In this document: positions 17,095 to 28,557 of the stretch, piece by piece
How the letters are laid out: every line of letters begins with the position of its first letter
Numbering within the stretch: the first letter of the stretch is position 1
Origin: Streptomyces syringium
GTDB taxonomy: Bacteria; Actinomycetota; Actinomycetes; Streptomycetales; Streptomycetaceae
Length of the DNA: 64,000 nt
Assembly: GCF_017876625.1 (NCBI RefSeq)
Contig: NZ_JAGIOH010000001.1
Span: 1-64,000, forward strand
Direction of reading: 5' to 3'
Made by a program: the position numbers and the translations under genes
Notes under the pieces: model-generated
The model's database searches: none
Told to the model about the DNA's origin: nothing
What the model saw: only the letters and a program-made list of their open reading frames with translations

Positions 17095-17448
17095 GCCGGA
17101 ACCGAAGGTCCGGTGCACGGCGGAGCGCTTGGCGGTGGCCCCAGCGGGGCCCTGCCACGGGGATTCGCCGGCACCGAGCCGTCCAGCGAGCCGGCCGCCG
17201 CCAATTCCAGCAGGGCGGCGGCGTGCCGCTCGTCGGTGGGCTCGAAGGACTGCCTGCTCCTGCCGTTGAATGACCTGGCGTCCGGAAGCCCTTCCACGAC
17301 GAACGGGCCTTTTCGCAGGGACTTGTGCCCCCTTCCGGGTGAAGGCCAGGCGAGGCGGCATGGGGCGTGCCACCGCGGCCGGATACGACAGGTGGCGACC
17401 CAGCCGCTTGGGCAGCCGTCACGGCTGTCCCGCCCGAGAGGTCCATCT
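17095..17448. other. Intergenic region before the lipase gene
   Basis: About 350 bp with no gene I can name. A minus-strand frame around 17100-17300 (EGLPDARSFNGRSRQSFEP) has GC-rich third positions but no start signal or known family. It may be a gene remnant. Confidence 0.35.
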
Positions 17449-18270
17449 GTGTCCCCTCCGTCAGTGATCGATCACCACGCGACCGGCTACAGCCTGCAGC
17501 ACGCCTACTGGATGGCCCAGGCCGCCGACCTGGCCTACAAGGACAAGGCCAGCATCGAGCGGCAGGCCGGGCAGTGGGGCTTCGACCAGGTCCGCCACCA
17601 CGAGTCCCGGTTCACGCCGCCCTTCCCCCTCGAGGACACACAGGCGTACACCATGGCCGGCGATCACATGATCATCATCGGCTTCCGTGGCACGGAGCCG
17701 GCGCAGATCCGTGACTGGCTGTCCGACGCCACCACGCCTCCGTGGCCGGGCCCGGCCAGGACCGGGTACGTCCACTACGGATTCGGCGAAGCACTGGACT
17801 CGGTCTTCCCTTCAGTTCGCGACAGCCTCGCCGAACTGCGCCGCCAGGAGCAGACGGTCTGGTTCACCGGCCACAGCCTCGGTGGCGCGCTGGCCATGCT
17901 CGCGGGATGCCGGATGTATTTGGAGGAGCCGAGGCTGCGTGCGGACGGTGTCTACACCTTCGGCCAGCCCCGCACCTGCGACCGGCTCCTGGCCGCTGCC
18001 TGCAACAAGGGCTTCAAGGACCGGCTCTACCGGTTCGTCAACAACAACGACATCGTGCCCCAGATGCCGCCCGAGCCCGCCTATACCCACGTCGAAGCCC
18101 TGCGTTACATCGACTCCACGGGCAAGGTCCACAATTCCCCACCTCGGTTCAGCACCCTGACCGATCGCGTCCGGGGCATGACCGCCGACATGTTCGCCCC
18201 GACGAGCGACGGCGTGCGTGATCATTCCATCAAGAAGTACATCGCCGCCTTGGAACACAACCTCGTCTGA
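17449..18270 (+). CDS. Class 3 lipase family protein
   Basis: 273-aa alpha/beta-hydrolase of the lipase class 3 type, cleaving ester bonds of acylglycerols or similar lipids. The oxyanion strand IIGFRGTEP is at about 76-84, the nucleophile elbow TGHSLGGALA at 140-149 places Ser143, and the acid region NNNDIVPQMPP follows at about 200. The catalytic histidine is probably in YTHVEALRY. No signal peptide is visible, so it is likely cytosolic. The GTG at 17449 follows GAGAGG with a 7-nt spacer; the frame is open further upstream without support. Confidence 0.8.
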   Translation: MSPPSVIDHHATGYSLQHAYWMAQAADLAYKDKASIERQAGQWGFDQVRHHESRFTPPFPLEDTQAYTMAGDHMIIIGFRGTEPAQIRDWLSDATTPPWPGPARTGYVHYGFGEALDSVFPSVRDSLAELRRQEQTVWFTGHSLGGALAMLAGCRMYLEEPRLRADGVYTFGQPRTCDRLLAAACNKGFKDRLYRFVNNNDIVPQMPPEPAYTHVEALRYIDSTGKVHNSPPRFSTLTDRVRGMTADMFAPTSDGVRDHSIKKYIAALEHNLV

Positions 18271-18540
18271 TCGATACGGGACGCGAACCACTTACCGCCG
18301 CCCGGCGTTGGAGTGCTCGGTGGCCGGCCGTACCGGTTGCCGACGTGTTGGTCGTACGTGCATCCCCCCATTCGGCGGAGGGGACGGGCCCTCAGGCTGA
18401 GGTCGGCGACGCCTCGGTGAACGATCATGGAGAGCCCGTCCGGACCGTTGGGGTGTGCTGTACGTCCTCGCGCTGACCGTGGTCTCCGGAGCGGCTGGGT
18501 CGGTTACCTGCAGACTTCGAACATGGCGGCGGGCGGCGTC

Positions 18541-18690
18541 ATGGATTCGGCGGCCCAGAAGGTGCTCCTCGTCGCTTGTTACGCCCCTCTGCTCGCCTGG
18601 GCGCCTCTTTTGACGCTGGCAGCCATCGCGTACTACCGGCGCCGGACGACGGCTGTCCCCCTGCAGGCACGACAGCCCGCCTGTCCTTGA
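18541..18690 (+). CDS. Small single-pass membrane protein
   Basis: 49-aa protein with one strong hydrophobic helix (VLLVACYAPLLAWAPLLTLA) followed by a positively charged tail (YYRRR). Similar short proteins occur in Streptomyces without a function. The ATG at 18541 is one of two close options (18523 is the other) and the ribosome binding site is weak. The 270 bp between the lipase stop and this gene hold no other gene I can support. Confidence 0.4.
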   Translation: MDSAAQKVLLVACYAPLLAWAPLLTLAAIAYYRRRTTAVPLQARQPACP

Positions 18691-18792
18691 GCACTCCGGC
18701 TCGTGGCGACCGGACCGCGTTGAGTTTCGTTCGGCGGGGAGCGTCGTTGTCCGTATCGACAGCCCATTGTCTCGTCGCCTCAAGGAGCCGTC

Positions 18793-19107
18793 ATGCGCCT
18801 GTTCCGCATTGGAGTCACCACCTTCGGGGGGCTTGTGCTCTCCGTTTCACTGGCCACCACCTCGGCAGTTGCCGCAGGGGGCCATTTCATCTGGGAGGGA
18901 CCCAAGGGAAAGATCTACTCGGTCCAGAACCCCCCGGACCGCAAGTGCCTCGACATGGGACAGGAGGCCCGGGCTCCGCACAACGAGACGAAGAAGCCGC
19001 TTGTCGTGTACTCGGGCAAGAAGTGCAAGGGCGCAGCGACGCGCCTGGGGCCGGGGCAGCACGGGGCACGGGGCCTGACGTTCTCCAGCGTGGTCTTCAA
19101 CCCGTAA
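18793..19107 (+). CDS. Small secreted protein of unknown function
   Basis: 104-aa exported protein with a clear signal peptide (MRLFRIGVTTFGGLVLSVSL, cleavage near AVAAGG). The mature part of about 75 aa is basic, with two cysteines (DRKCLDMG and SGKKCKGA) and a final SVVFNP. No family recognised. AAGGAG precedes the ATG at good spacing. A hairpin at 19201 ends the transcript. Confidence 0.7.
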   Translation: MRLFRIGVTTFGGLVLSVSLATTSAVAAGGHFIWEGPKGKIYSVQNPPDRKCLDMGQEARAPHNETKKPLVVYSGKKCKGAATRLGPGQHGARGLTFSSVVFNP

Positions 19108-19200
19108 CGCCTCCGCTCGGCGTTGCGTCACCGTGACCGTTCCGCGGACGGGGCCCAGGCCTCTCCGGGCAGTGAGAGGACGGTGGCGGTGGCATCGCCT

Positions 19201-19232
19201 CCCTCCTTCCCGGCGGTGGGCGGGAAGGAGGG
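19201..19232. terminator. Bidirectional hairpin terminator
   Basis: Arms CCCTCCTTCCCG and CGGGAAGGAGGG face each other across a short loop between two convergent genes (18793-19107 and 19293-19640). Confidence 0.7.
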
Positions 19233-19292
19233 ACCCGGGCGCGTGCCCGAGGGGCGCGCGGTTCCGCCGGGCCGGGTCCACGGGGCCGGCGG

Positions 19293-19640
19293 TCAGCGCA
19301 CGCTCCATGCACTGACTCCGGACAGCGGCACCCGGAAGAACTCGCCCAGCGCGGTGGGGAGGCTGCTGGCGCCGGAGATCAACTGGCAACCCTGGAGGTG
19401 CAGGTATTCCGGCGGATACGCCAGGGGCTCCGCCGCCTCCCGTGCGAAGTCTTCGGCGAAGCGTTCGTCGGGCAGAGTGGCATCACCGAGCCGGTCGGCG
19501 ATCTGCGTCGCCCAGTGCCGGTGCGCCGCGAGGCGGCCTGTGATCACCACGCCCTCCGCCACGACGGTGATGCGCGGGCCGCCGCCTTCCATCTCGGTTC
19601 GGTTGATCAAGTCGATGAGCAGTTCGTCTCGTATGGCCAT
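19293..19640 (-). CDS. Small protein resembling gas vesicle accessory protein GvpU
   Basis: 115-aa soluble protein. The layout resembles GvpU-like proteins: an N-terminal helix ELLIDLINRTEMEG, then ITVVAEGVVITGRLAAHRHW, and a C-terminal block PPEYLHLQGCQLISG followed by FFRVPLSGVSAWSV. No other gas-vesicle gene is visible in the window, so it is an orphan and its role here is open. ATG at 19640. It is the neighbour of a TetR gene on the same strand, but downstream of it, 40 bp apart, so co-transcription is possible. Confidence 0.45.
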   Translation of the reverse strand: MAIRDELLIDLINRTEMEGGGPRITVVAEGVVITGRLAAHRHWATQIADRLGDATLPDERFAEDFAREAAEPLAYPPEYLHLQGCQLISGASSLPTALGEFFRVPLSGVSAWSVR

Positions 19641-19680
19641 GCCGCGACTCTATTGATCATCGCGATGATGCAGGCATGTT

Positions 19681-20310
19681 CTACCGGCTCGGCCCGCTCC
19701 AGCCCCGTTCGAGCAGGGCGAAGATCTCGTTCGCGGCGCGGTGCGGGTCGGGGTGGCTGCGGGCGAGGAGGGGGGCGTTCAGGGCGAAGCGGGCCAGGGC
19801 GGCGCAGGCGGCGTCGTCCTCGGGGGCGCCGGTCTCCTCGGCGATGGCCCGGGCCAGGGCTGTTTCGTGACGCATCCACATCCGGTGTGCGTACTCGCGC
19901 AGTGCCGGAGTCTCCTCCACCATGCGGCTGAACTCCGCCAGCCTCGTCCCCGCGGTCTGCTCGCCCGGCGGATGGGGGATCAGGGTGTGCGGACTCAGCA
20001 CCAGGGTGTGCGGGCCCACCGCCGTCAGCAGGTGCTCCCGCAGGGCCTGCGGTACGGAGACGCCGGGCGCGCGCTCGCGCACGGCGGCGACGAGGGCCGC
20101 CTCGATGTCCTGGTCCAGGTCGAAGACCAGGGCCTCCTTGCACGGGAAGTGCTTGAACAGCGTGGTCACCGACACGTCGGCAGCGTCCGCCACGTCCTTC
20201 ACACCGACCTGGTCGTAGCCGCGGTCGAGGAAGAGCTCCAAGGCGGCGTCGGCCAGGGCCTTACGGGTCTGGGCCTTCTTGCGCTCGCGGCGTCCGGTCG
20301 GTGCGTTCAC
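19681..20310 (-). CDS. TetR family transcriptional regulator
   Basis: About 209-aa TetR repressor. The DNA-binding domain is textbook: RKKAQTRKALADAALELFLD, GYDQVGVKDVADAADVSVTT, LFKHFPCKEALVFDLDQD. GTG at 20310 matches the usual family start (before NAPTGRRERKK); GTG codons at 20316 and 20334 are alternatives. It is divergent from the FAD monooxygenase gene, with an AT-rich imperfect palindrome between them. It most likely represses that gene. Confidence 0.85.
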   Translation of the reverse strand: MNAPTGRRERKKAQTRKALADAALELFLDRGYDQVGVKDVADAADVSVTTLFKHFPCKEALVFDLDQDIEAALVAAVRERAPGVSVPQALREHLLTAVGPHTLVLSPHTLIPHPPGEQTAGTRLAEFSRMVEETPALREYAHRMWMRHETALARAIAEETGAPEDDAACAALARFALNAPLLARSHPDPHRAANEIFALLERGWSGPSR

Positions 20311-20334
20311 CGGCACACCATACCCCGCGGACAC

Positions 20335-20453
20335 CCCTCAGGTTGAGTCGGGCAAAAAGTTTAGTTATTGCACCTTCGTAGTGGGTGTGCTTTCGTGGGA
20401 GTGCCGCATCCGGCACGCACTTCCGCATCCTCCCGCCGCCGAAGGAGTCTTTC
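20335..20453. promoter_or_regulatory. Divergent promoter region with AT-rich imperfect palindrome
   Basis: Between the TetR and monooxygenase genes, 20352-20371 reads GCAAAAAGTTTAGTTATTGC, an imperfect inverted repeat (GCAA/TTGC ends) and a clear AT island. It is a candidate TetR operator. Confidence 0.5.
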
Positions 20454-21611
20454 GTGAACGCCACTTCCGCTCGCATCGCCGTCGTCGGGGCCGGCCCCGG
20501 CGGGCTGATATGTGCCCGCATCCTGCAGCTGCACGGCTGGTCCGTCACCGTCTTCGAGCGCGAGGCGTCCCCTGCGGCGCGCACCCAGGGCGGCACGCTC
20601 GACATCCACTCCACCACCGGCCAACAGGCGCTGCGCGAGGCGGGATTGCTCGACCGGTTCCACGCGCTGGCACGGCCGGAGGGGGAGGTGTGGCGGCGGC
20701 TCGACCCCTTCACCGCCGAGGTCCTGGAGGTCGACCGGCCCGCCGACGGCCACGCGGGCCGGCCGGAGATCGACCGCGGGCAGTTGCGTGGGCTGCTGCT
20801 CGACTCCCTCGCGACCGGAACCGTCCGCTGGGGGCGTCCGGTCAGCCGTGTCGTCCCCCACGGCGACGGCACGCACCGGCTGCTGTTCGAGGACGGCACA
20901 GGCGAGGACTTCGACCTGGTCGTCGGCGCCGACGGCGCCTGGTCGCGCGTCCGTCCGGCGCTGTCCGACGCCGTGCCGCGCTATACGGGCGTCACCTTCG
21001 TCGGGACCGGATTCCACGACTCCGACAGCCGTCATCCGGCGTTCGCCCGGCTGGTCGGCGAGGGCACCATGTCCGCCCGGTCCGGCAGCAGGGGGCTGTC
21101 GGCCCAGCGCAACAGCGGCGGTCACCTCGACGCCGTCGCCATGTTCCGTGCCCCGGAGGACTGGTACGTCACCGCCGGGCTCGACTTCGCCGATACCGCC
21201 GCCGTACGCGCCCACTTGCTGGAGATGTACGACGGCTGGCACGACAGCCTGCTGTACCTGCTGCGGGCCGGGGACAGAGGATTCGTCAACCGGCCCCTGT
21301 ACGCCCTGCCCGTACCCCCTGTCTGGGACCACGTGCCCGGCCTGACGCTGGTGGGTGACGCCGCCCACCTGATGCCGCCGCTCGGCGTCGGCGCCAACCT
21401 CGCCCTCCTCGACGGCGCCGAACTCGCCCTGGCCCTCCTCGCGCACCCGGAGGTCGATGCCGCGGTACGGGCCTACGAGGAGGTCATGCTGCCGCGCGCG
21501 GCAGATCTGGCCGCAGGCACCGCGCAGGGGCTCAACCACTTCCTGCCGCCGGAGGGGCAGCCGGAGCCCGTCCCGGGGTCACGGCGGCGTCCCGGCCAGC
21601 CGCAGGCCTGA
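20454..21611 (+). CDS. FAD-dependent monooxygenase, TetX-like
   Basis: 385-aa group A flavoprotein monooxygenase, which hydroxylates aromatic or polyketide substrates with NAD(P)H and O2. The N-terminal FAD-binding dinucleotide fold is IAVVGAGPGGLICARILQLH; the DG motif DLVVGADGAWSRVR and the second FAD motif LTLVGDAAHLMPPLGVGANL are present. Overall order and length resemble TetX-type tetracycline-inactivating enzymes, but the substrate is not shown. The GTG at 20454 has AAGGAG at ideal distance. Probably repressed by the divergent TetR. Confidence 0.8.
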   Translation: MNATSARIAVVGAGPGGLICARILQLHGWSVTVFEREASPAARTQGGTLDIHSTTGQQALREAGLLDRFHALARPEGEVWRRLDPFTAEVLEVDRPADGHAGRPEIDRGQLRGLLLDSLATGTVRWGRPVSRVVPHGDGTHRLLFEDGTGEDFDLVVGADGAWSRVRPALSDAVPRYTGVTFVGTGFHDSDSRHPAFARLVGEGTMSARSGSRGLSAQRNSGGHLDAVAMFRAPEDWYVTAGLDFADTAAVRAHLLEMYDGWHDSLLYLLRAGDRGFVNRPLYALPVPPVWDHVPGLTLVGDAAHLMPPLGVGANLALLDGAELALALLAHPEVDAAVRAYEEVMLPRAADLAAGTAQGLNHFLPPEGQPEPVPGSRRRPGQPQA

Positions 21612-21699
21612 GCCCGTCCGGCCATCGCGGGGCACGTGCGACAAGCACACAGCCGACGGCTGTGAGGCGACGGGCGGCTCGGCGCCAGGACACACAGGG

Positions 21700-22083
21700 T
21701 CAGAGGGACTTCAGCCGGGTGTGCAGGAGGCAGAATTCGTTGCCCTCCGGGTCGGCCAGGACGTGCCAGCTCTCGGTGCCGGTCTGGCCGACGTCGGCGG
21801 GCCTGGCGCCGAGAGCGAGCAGCCGCTCCAGCTCGGCATCCTGGTCGCGGTCGGTGGCGTTGACGTCGATGTGCAGTCGGACCTTCCCGGCCCGCGGTTC
21901 GCTGTTCGGGCTGAGGATGAGGATGGGCTGCGGGCCGCCGAAACCGACGTCGGGCGGCCCGATCTCGATGCTCCCGTCGTCCTCCCGGCCGAGCTCGACG
22001 TAGCCGAGGACCTCGCTCCAGAACGCGGCGAGCCGGTCGGGATCGGCGGCTTCGATGACCAACTCGCTGATGCGGCATGCCAT
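21700..22083 (-). CDS. VOC family (glyoxalase/bleomycin-resistance-like) protein
   Basis: 127-aa vicinal-oxygen-chelate fold protein of the single-chain, two-repeat type. Visible are ISELVIEAADPDRLAAFWSE, then LGYVELGREDDG, then LHIDVNATDRDQDAELERLL and the C-terminal strand SWHVLADPEGNEFCLL with the metal-ligand-like glutamate. Such proteins act as glyoxalases, dioxygenases or drug-binding resistance proteins; which applies is unknown. ATG at 22083. Monocistronic on this strand. Confidence 0.8.
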   Translation of the reverse strand: MACRISELVIEAADPDRLAAFWSEVLGYVELGREDDGSIEIGPPDVGFGGPQPILILSPNSEPRAGKVRLHIDVNATDRDQDAELERLLALGARPADVGQTGTESWHVLADPEGNEFCLLHTRLKSL

Positions 22084-22390
22084 GCCCGTCAGTGTACGTG
22101 GGCAACCCGAACCGGTCGTCGGCCGCGCAGACCGCGTGACCGAGCCCAAAGGCGCCACGGGCCCCGAAGCGGCGTGACTGCATTGGAGCTTGCACCGGGG
22201 GCGACCTCCGACTGGCGTCAGCCGGAGGGGCGGCGCACGCCGACCGATACCGCCTGTCAGGCATGCGGCGGACGTTGCCACGACCGCGCCGACGAAGGAC
22301 GACAGACGTATTGTTCGAAGCTGGTTAGATCGGGCCAGGTGTCGCCGACGGAGACCGCGAGGGCGGCCCCGCCTCACAGATGGAGACATG

Positions 22391-24778
<2,388 letters not shown>

Positions 24779-25060
24779 CGAGGTCCTCGCAGACACCCCG
24801 GACCGAGGTCCTCGAAGGCGCCACGGAACGAGCTCCCTCCTCCGCCCCGTCACTCCAGCTGCAGCCATCACGGCAGAACGGCCGCCACCAGGCCTGGCGC
24901 TCAGTCACACGAGCTGTGACTGAGCGCCTCACCGGTCGGGTCAACGCCTCGGTGGCGGGACCGAACACTGAGACTGACAGGCCCGGTGTTCCGCCCGATC
25001 CGCGCCGAGCGTTGCCCTGGACCAACGGTCCCGCGTGGTGCACACGGGCGTCGGCGGATC

Positions 25061-26278
25061 TCAACCGGCCGCGTCCAGCAGCAGTTTCGCAGCCACCGTC
25101 GCCCCGTCGCTGCGGAACGTGCGGGCCAGGTCGGTTGCTCGTGCGTGCGCCTCGGGGGTCAGGGCTGTCTTGAGCGCAGCCGACAGGGACTCGACGGTCG
25201 GAGTCGGACCTTCGTGTGCCGCGCCGATGCCCAGGTCGGCCACCCGGCCGGCCCAGTACGGCTGGTCCGCCCCCTGCGGGAGCACCACCTGAGGCGCGCC
25301 GGCCCGGGCTGCGGTCGTCGTGGTCCCCGCGCCGCCGTGGTGCACGACGGCAGCCACCCGGCGGAACAGTGCCTGGTGGTTGGCCTCGCCGACGACGAAG
25401 CAGTCGTCCTCGTGGTCGATCAGGGACAGTTCGGCCCAGCCGCGGGAGACGACCGCGCGGCGGCCCTGCGCGCGGATCGCCTCGATGGCCACCCGGGCGA
25501 TGTCTGCCGGATCGCCCATGGGCAGGCTGCCGAAGCCCACGTACACCGGCGGTGCACCGGCGTCCAGGAACGTCACCAACTCAGCGGGAAGCGGACGTTC
25601 GTCGGTCAGGGCCCACGCACCGGTCTGCACCACATCGAGGTCCGCCGGCTGCTGCCACGGTGCCAGGACCGGGTCCGTGGCCAGCCACGGGTGGGCGGTG
25701 AAGGCGTAGTCGCGGACGTTGTCCACCGGTGGCAGACCGAGCGACGCCCGCTGGGTGTTGAGCATCTCGCCGAACATCGCGTTCGCGATCCGGGCGTCCA
25801 GGTACCACAGTGCCCGGTTGTCGCTCACATCCGATGGCAACGGCCGGCCCCGCCGACCGGGCGGGCGACGGTGCGGCGACGGCAGGATGACGGGCTGGTG
25901 GCTCGCGTGCACGTAGCGGATGCCCAGCTTCTCGGCCACCGACCGCGCAGCGGCCGTGACCGGCAAGGGGCCGGTCGCCACCAGCACATCGCATCCCCCG
26001 GCGGCCGCGGCGACCGTGTCGAACTGCGCGGCCATCAACTCGGCCGCACGCTGCGCCAGGCCCACCGCCGAACCCGGCGTCACCGAGGTCACCAGCGGGC
26101 GCACCGGCCGGCCGGTCGGCACCATCTCCACGCCGACCTCGGCCAGGCGCTTCGCGAACTCCTCGTCCGGCGGCGCGCACACCCGCGCCTCCGCGCCGAG
26201 TTCCCGCAGCCGCACCGCGAGTCCCGCCATCGGTTCGACGCTTCCGCGCGACCCGTACGTCGACAACACCACACGCAT
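25061..26278 (-). CDS. Macrolide-type glycosyltransferase (MGT/GT1 family)
   Basis: 405-aa GT-B glycosyltransferase of family GT1, which moves a sugar from a nucleotide donor to small molecules. The N-terminal acceptor domain opens MRVVLSTYGSRGSVEPMAGL. The donor-binding C-terminal domain shows PPVYVGFGSLPMGDPADIAR and the signature VVHHGGAGTTTTAARAGAPQ followed by LPQGADQPYWAGRV. It resembles antibiotic-modifying (for example oleandomycin/macrolide-inactivating) and natural-product GTs. ATG at 26278; the ribosome binding site is weak. It is divergent from the Baeyer-Villiger monooxygenase. Confidence 0.85.
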   Translation of the reverse strand: MRVVLSTYGSRGSVEPMAGLAVRLRELGAEARVCAPPDEEFAKRLAEVGVEMVPTGRPVRPLVTSVTPGSAVGLAQRAAELMAAQFDTVAAAAGGCDVLVATGPLPVTAAARSVAEKLGIRYVHASHQPVILPSPHRRPPGRRGRPLPSDVSDNRALWYLDARIANAMFGEMLNTQRASLGLPPVDNVRDYAFTAHPWLATDPVLAPWQQPADLDVVQTGAWALTDERPLPAELVTFLDAGAPPVYVGFGSLPMGDPADIARVAIEAIRAQGRRAVVSRGWAELSLIDHEDDCFVVGEANHQALFRRVAAVVHHGGAGTTTTAARAGAPQVVLPQGADQPYWAGRVADLGIGAAHEGPTPTVESLSAALKTALTPEAHARATDLARTFRSDGATVAAKLLLDAAG

Positions 26279-26774
26279 GTCGTGATTCTCATTTCCGCAG
26301 GTTCTGGCTTCGGTGGGTGATTGTGCGGTACGAACGGGGCCTTGCCGCAAGCCCCCCGGTCCGCTATACGTTGATCATGAAGGGGAGTGAGCGCTCCCCT
26401 TTCCCTGCACCTTCCGCAGTGGGCGAAAGCTCGGTGCCCCTGCAGGCGATCACCGGGCGTCACTTCGAGCGGGCGGACCAGCTGTGTCGCGGTTGCCGCC
26501 ATGGCGCGGCGGACATCCGGCCTGACGGGGCGGAGTTGGCGTCGACGAGCCGTCCGACGTCGTGGTGGCGCCGGGTTCCGGGCGCCGGCCCGGGGCTTCC
26601 CAAGGGGCGGGGGGTGAACCAGGATGTCCCCCTGTGGGAAGCGCGCGAAGGAGCCGGTCATCGGCACCGGCGGGCCTCGCCGGACGGGTTCGCGGCGTCG
26701 CGCACCGGAGGCCGTCGGCACCGGCGCGCGTCCGCCCGCACCACTCGGCGTGAGACACCTGTCAGGAGAACGGC
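26279..26774. promoter_or_regulatory. Divergent control region with perfect palindrome
   Basis: About 500 bp without a credible gene. At 26380-26401, AAGGGGAG and CTCCCCTT form perfect 8-bp arms around TGAGCG, with an ATG-proximal AT patch (TTGATCATGA) just before it. It could be an operator for the divergent glycosyltransferase and monooxygenase genes; no regulator gene adjoins. Confidence 0.5.
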
Positions 26775-28421
26775 ATGCACTCGGCCCCCCGGCCCTCTTC
26801 CCCGTCCGCCACCATCACCCCGCAGCTCGACGCCGTCGTCGTCGGGGCCGGTTTCTCCGGTCTCTACCAGCTGCACCGACTGCGTGAATTGGGCCTGCGC
26901 ACCCGCGTCTTCGAAGCGTGCGACGACATCGGCGGAACGTGGTACCGGAACCGGTACCCCGGTGCCCGCTGCGACGTCGAGAGCACGGCCTACTCCTTCT
27001 CCTTCTCGCCCGAACTGGACCAGGAGTGGGAGTGGAGCGAGCGTTACGCGACACAGCCGGAGCTCCTCCGCTACCTCCATCACGTCGCCGACCGCTTCGA
27101 CCTGCGCAAGGACGTCGTCCTGCGCACCCGTGTGACCCGGGCGGTGTACAACGAGGACAGTCACATCTGGCAGGTCACCACCGACACCGGGGAGACGGTC
27201 ACCACCCGGTTCGTCGTGCTGGCCACGGGTTGCATGTCGGCCGTCAAGGAGCCGGACATACCCGGGGTCGACACCTTCGCCGGCCGGGCCCTGCACACCG
27301 CCGACTGGCCGCATGAGGGCGTCGACCTGACCGGCAGACGGGTCGCCGTGATCGGTACCGGGTGTTCCGGCGTGCAGGCCATCCCGCTCCTCGCCGAGCA
27401 GGCCGCCGGACTCACGGTCTTCCAGCGCACGCCGGTCTACGCGCTGCCGGCCCTGAACCGGCCGCTGACCGCCGAGGAGACCGCCGCGTTCAAGGCCCGC
27501 TATCCGGAGTTCCGCGCCGCCCAGCGGAAGTCCCGGGGAGGCACCGTCTTCGAGCTGCCGACCCAGTCGGCCCTGGAGGTGGACGAGGCGGAGCGCACGG
27601 CCGCATACGAGGCGGGCTGGGAATCCGGCCTGCTCAGCGGTCTGCTGCGCACATACACCGACATCCTCGGCGACCGGTCCGCCAACGAGACGGTCGCCGA
27701 GTTCGTCAGGTCCAAGATCCGGTCGATCGTCACCGACCCGGAGACGGCCGAGACGCTCTCACCGCGCACCTTCCCGTTCGGTACCAAGCGTCCCTGCCTG
27801 GACACCGACTACTACGCCACCTACAACAAGCCGCACGTGGGGGTCGTGGACCTCACCAGGACACCGATCGTGGAGATCACACCGAGCGGTGTCAGGACCT
27901 CGGAGCGGGAACACTCCGTCGATGTCATCGTCTTCGCCACCGGCTTCGACGCCATGACCGGGTCCCAGGTCGCCGTGGACATCGTCGGCAAGGGTGGCAC
28001 CACTCTCCGGGAGAAGTGGGCCGCCGGCCCCCGGAATCACCTGGGCCTGGTCTCGGCCGGCTTCCCGAACCTCTTCACGATCATCGGTCCCCTCAGCCCG
28101 TCGGTGCTCAGCAACGCGGTGGTGTCCATCGAACAGCATGTGGAGTGGATCACCGACTGCATCGCCCACCTGCGGCGGAACGGCCTCACCGAGATCGACG
28201 CCACCCCGCGCGCCGAGGAGGACTGGTGCGCCCACGTTGCCGATCTCGCCTCCCGGACCCTCTACCCGGATGTCGCCTCCTGGTACACGGGAGCGAACGT
28301 GCCGGGCAAGCCGCGCGTGTTCCTGGCCTACACGGGCGGCGCGGACCGGTACCGGGCGGAGTGCGACGCAGCCGCCCGGGACGGGTACCGCGGCTTCGCC
28401 CTGTCCGGCGGAGCTACCTGA
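26775..28421 (+). CDS. Baeyer-Villiger flavin monooxygenase
   Basis: 548-aa type I Baeyer-Villiger monooxygenase, inserting oxygen next to a ketone with FAD, NADPH and O2. First Rossmann motif VVVGAGFSGLYQLHRL (about 21-36), then GGTWYRNRYPGARCDVES, the family signature FAGRALHTADWP (about 169-180, matching FxGxxxHxxxWP), and the second Rossmann motif VAVIGTGCSGVQAI. The full architecture is present. It resembles cyclohexanone/steroid monooxygenases; the substrate is unknown. AGGAG lies at good distance before the ATG. A strong hairpin follows the stop. Confidence 0.9.
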   Translation: MHSAPRPSSPSATITPQLDAVVVGAGFSGLYQLHRLRELGLRTRVFEACDDIGGTWYRNRYPGARCDVESTAYSFSFSPELDQEWEWSERYATQPELLRYLHHVADRFDLRKDVVLRTRVTRAVYNEDSHIWQVTTDTGETVTTRFVVLATGCMSAVKEPDIPGVDTFAGRALHTADWPHEGVDLTGRRVAVIGTGCSGVQAIPLLAEQAAGLTVFQRTPVYALPALNRPLTAEETAAFKARYPEFRAAQRKSRGGTVFELPTQSALEVDEAERTAAYEAGWESGLLSGLLRTYTDILGDRSANETVAEFVRSKIRSIVTDPETAETLSPRTFPFGTKRPCLDTDYYATYNKPHVGVVDLTRTPIVEITPSGVRTSEREHSVDVIVFATGFDAMTGSQVAVDIVGKGGTTLREKWAAGPRNHLGLVSAGFPNLFTIIGPLSPSVLSNAVVSIEQHVEWITDCIAHLRRNGLTEIDATPRAEEDWCAHVADLASRTLYPDVASWYTGANVPGKPRVFLAYTGGADRYRAECDAAARDGYRGFALSGGAT

Positions 28422-28445
28422 GACCCGCTCCCCCGGCCCGGGTCC

Positions 28446-28484
28446 GAGCGGGCTGCCTGGCCACTCCGGCCAGGCAGCCCGCTC
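28446..28484. terminator. Perfect 17-bp hairpin terminator
   Basis: GAGCGGGCTGCCTGGCC and its exact reverse complement are separated by five bases. It lies between convergent genes and should stop both transcripts. Confidence 0.85.
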
Positions 28485-28557
28485 AGCCACAGCCGGGTCG
28501 CGACGGCACCGCCGGCTCGTCCGGCGGGACTCTTGTCATGCCTACCCGCACCGCGCT

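Noticed and set aside
17018..17446. Minus-strand frames upstream of the lipase
   Set aside because: Some coding-like composition but no start signal, no family and no continuity; mentioned only as a possible remnant.
19681..20310. TetR start at 20334
   Set aside because: The extra residues are not family-like and GGG lies too close to that GTG; 20310 fits homologue starts.
20361..21539. 392-aa minus-strand frame
   Set aside because: Antisense to the FAD monooxygenase, which has complete FAD motifs and a good ribosome binding site.
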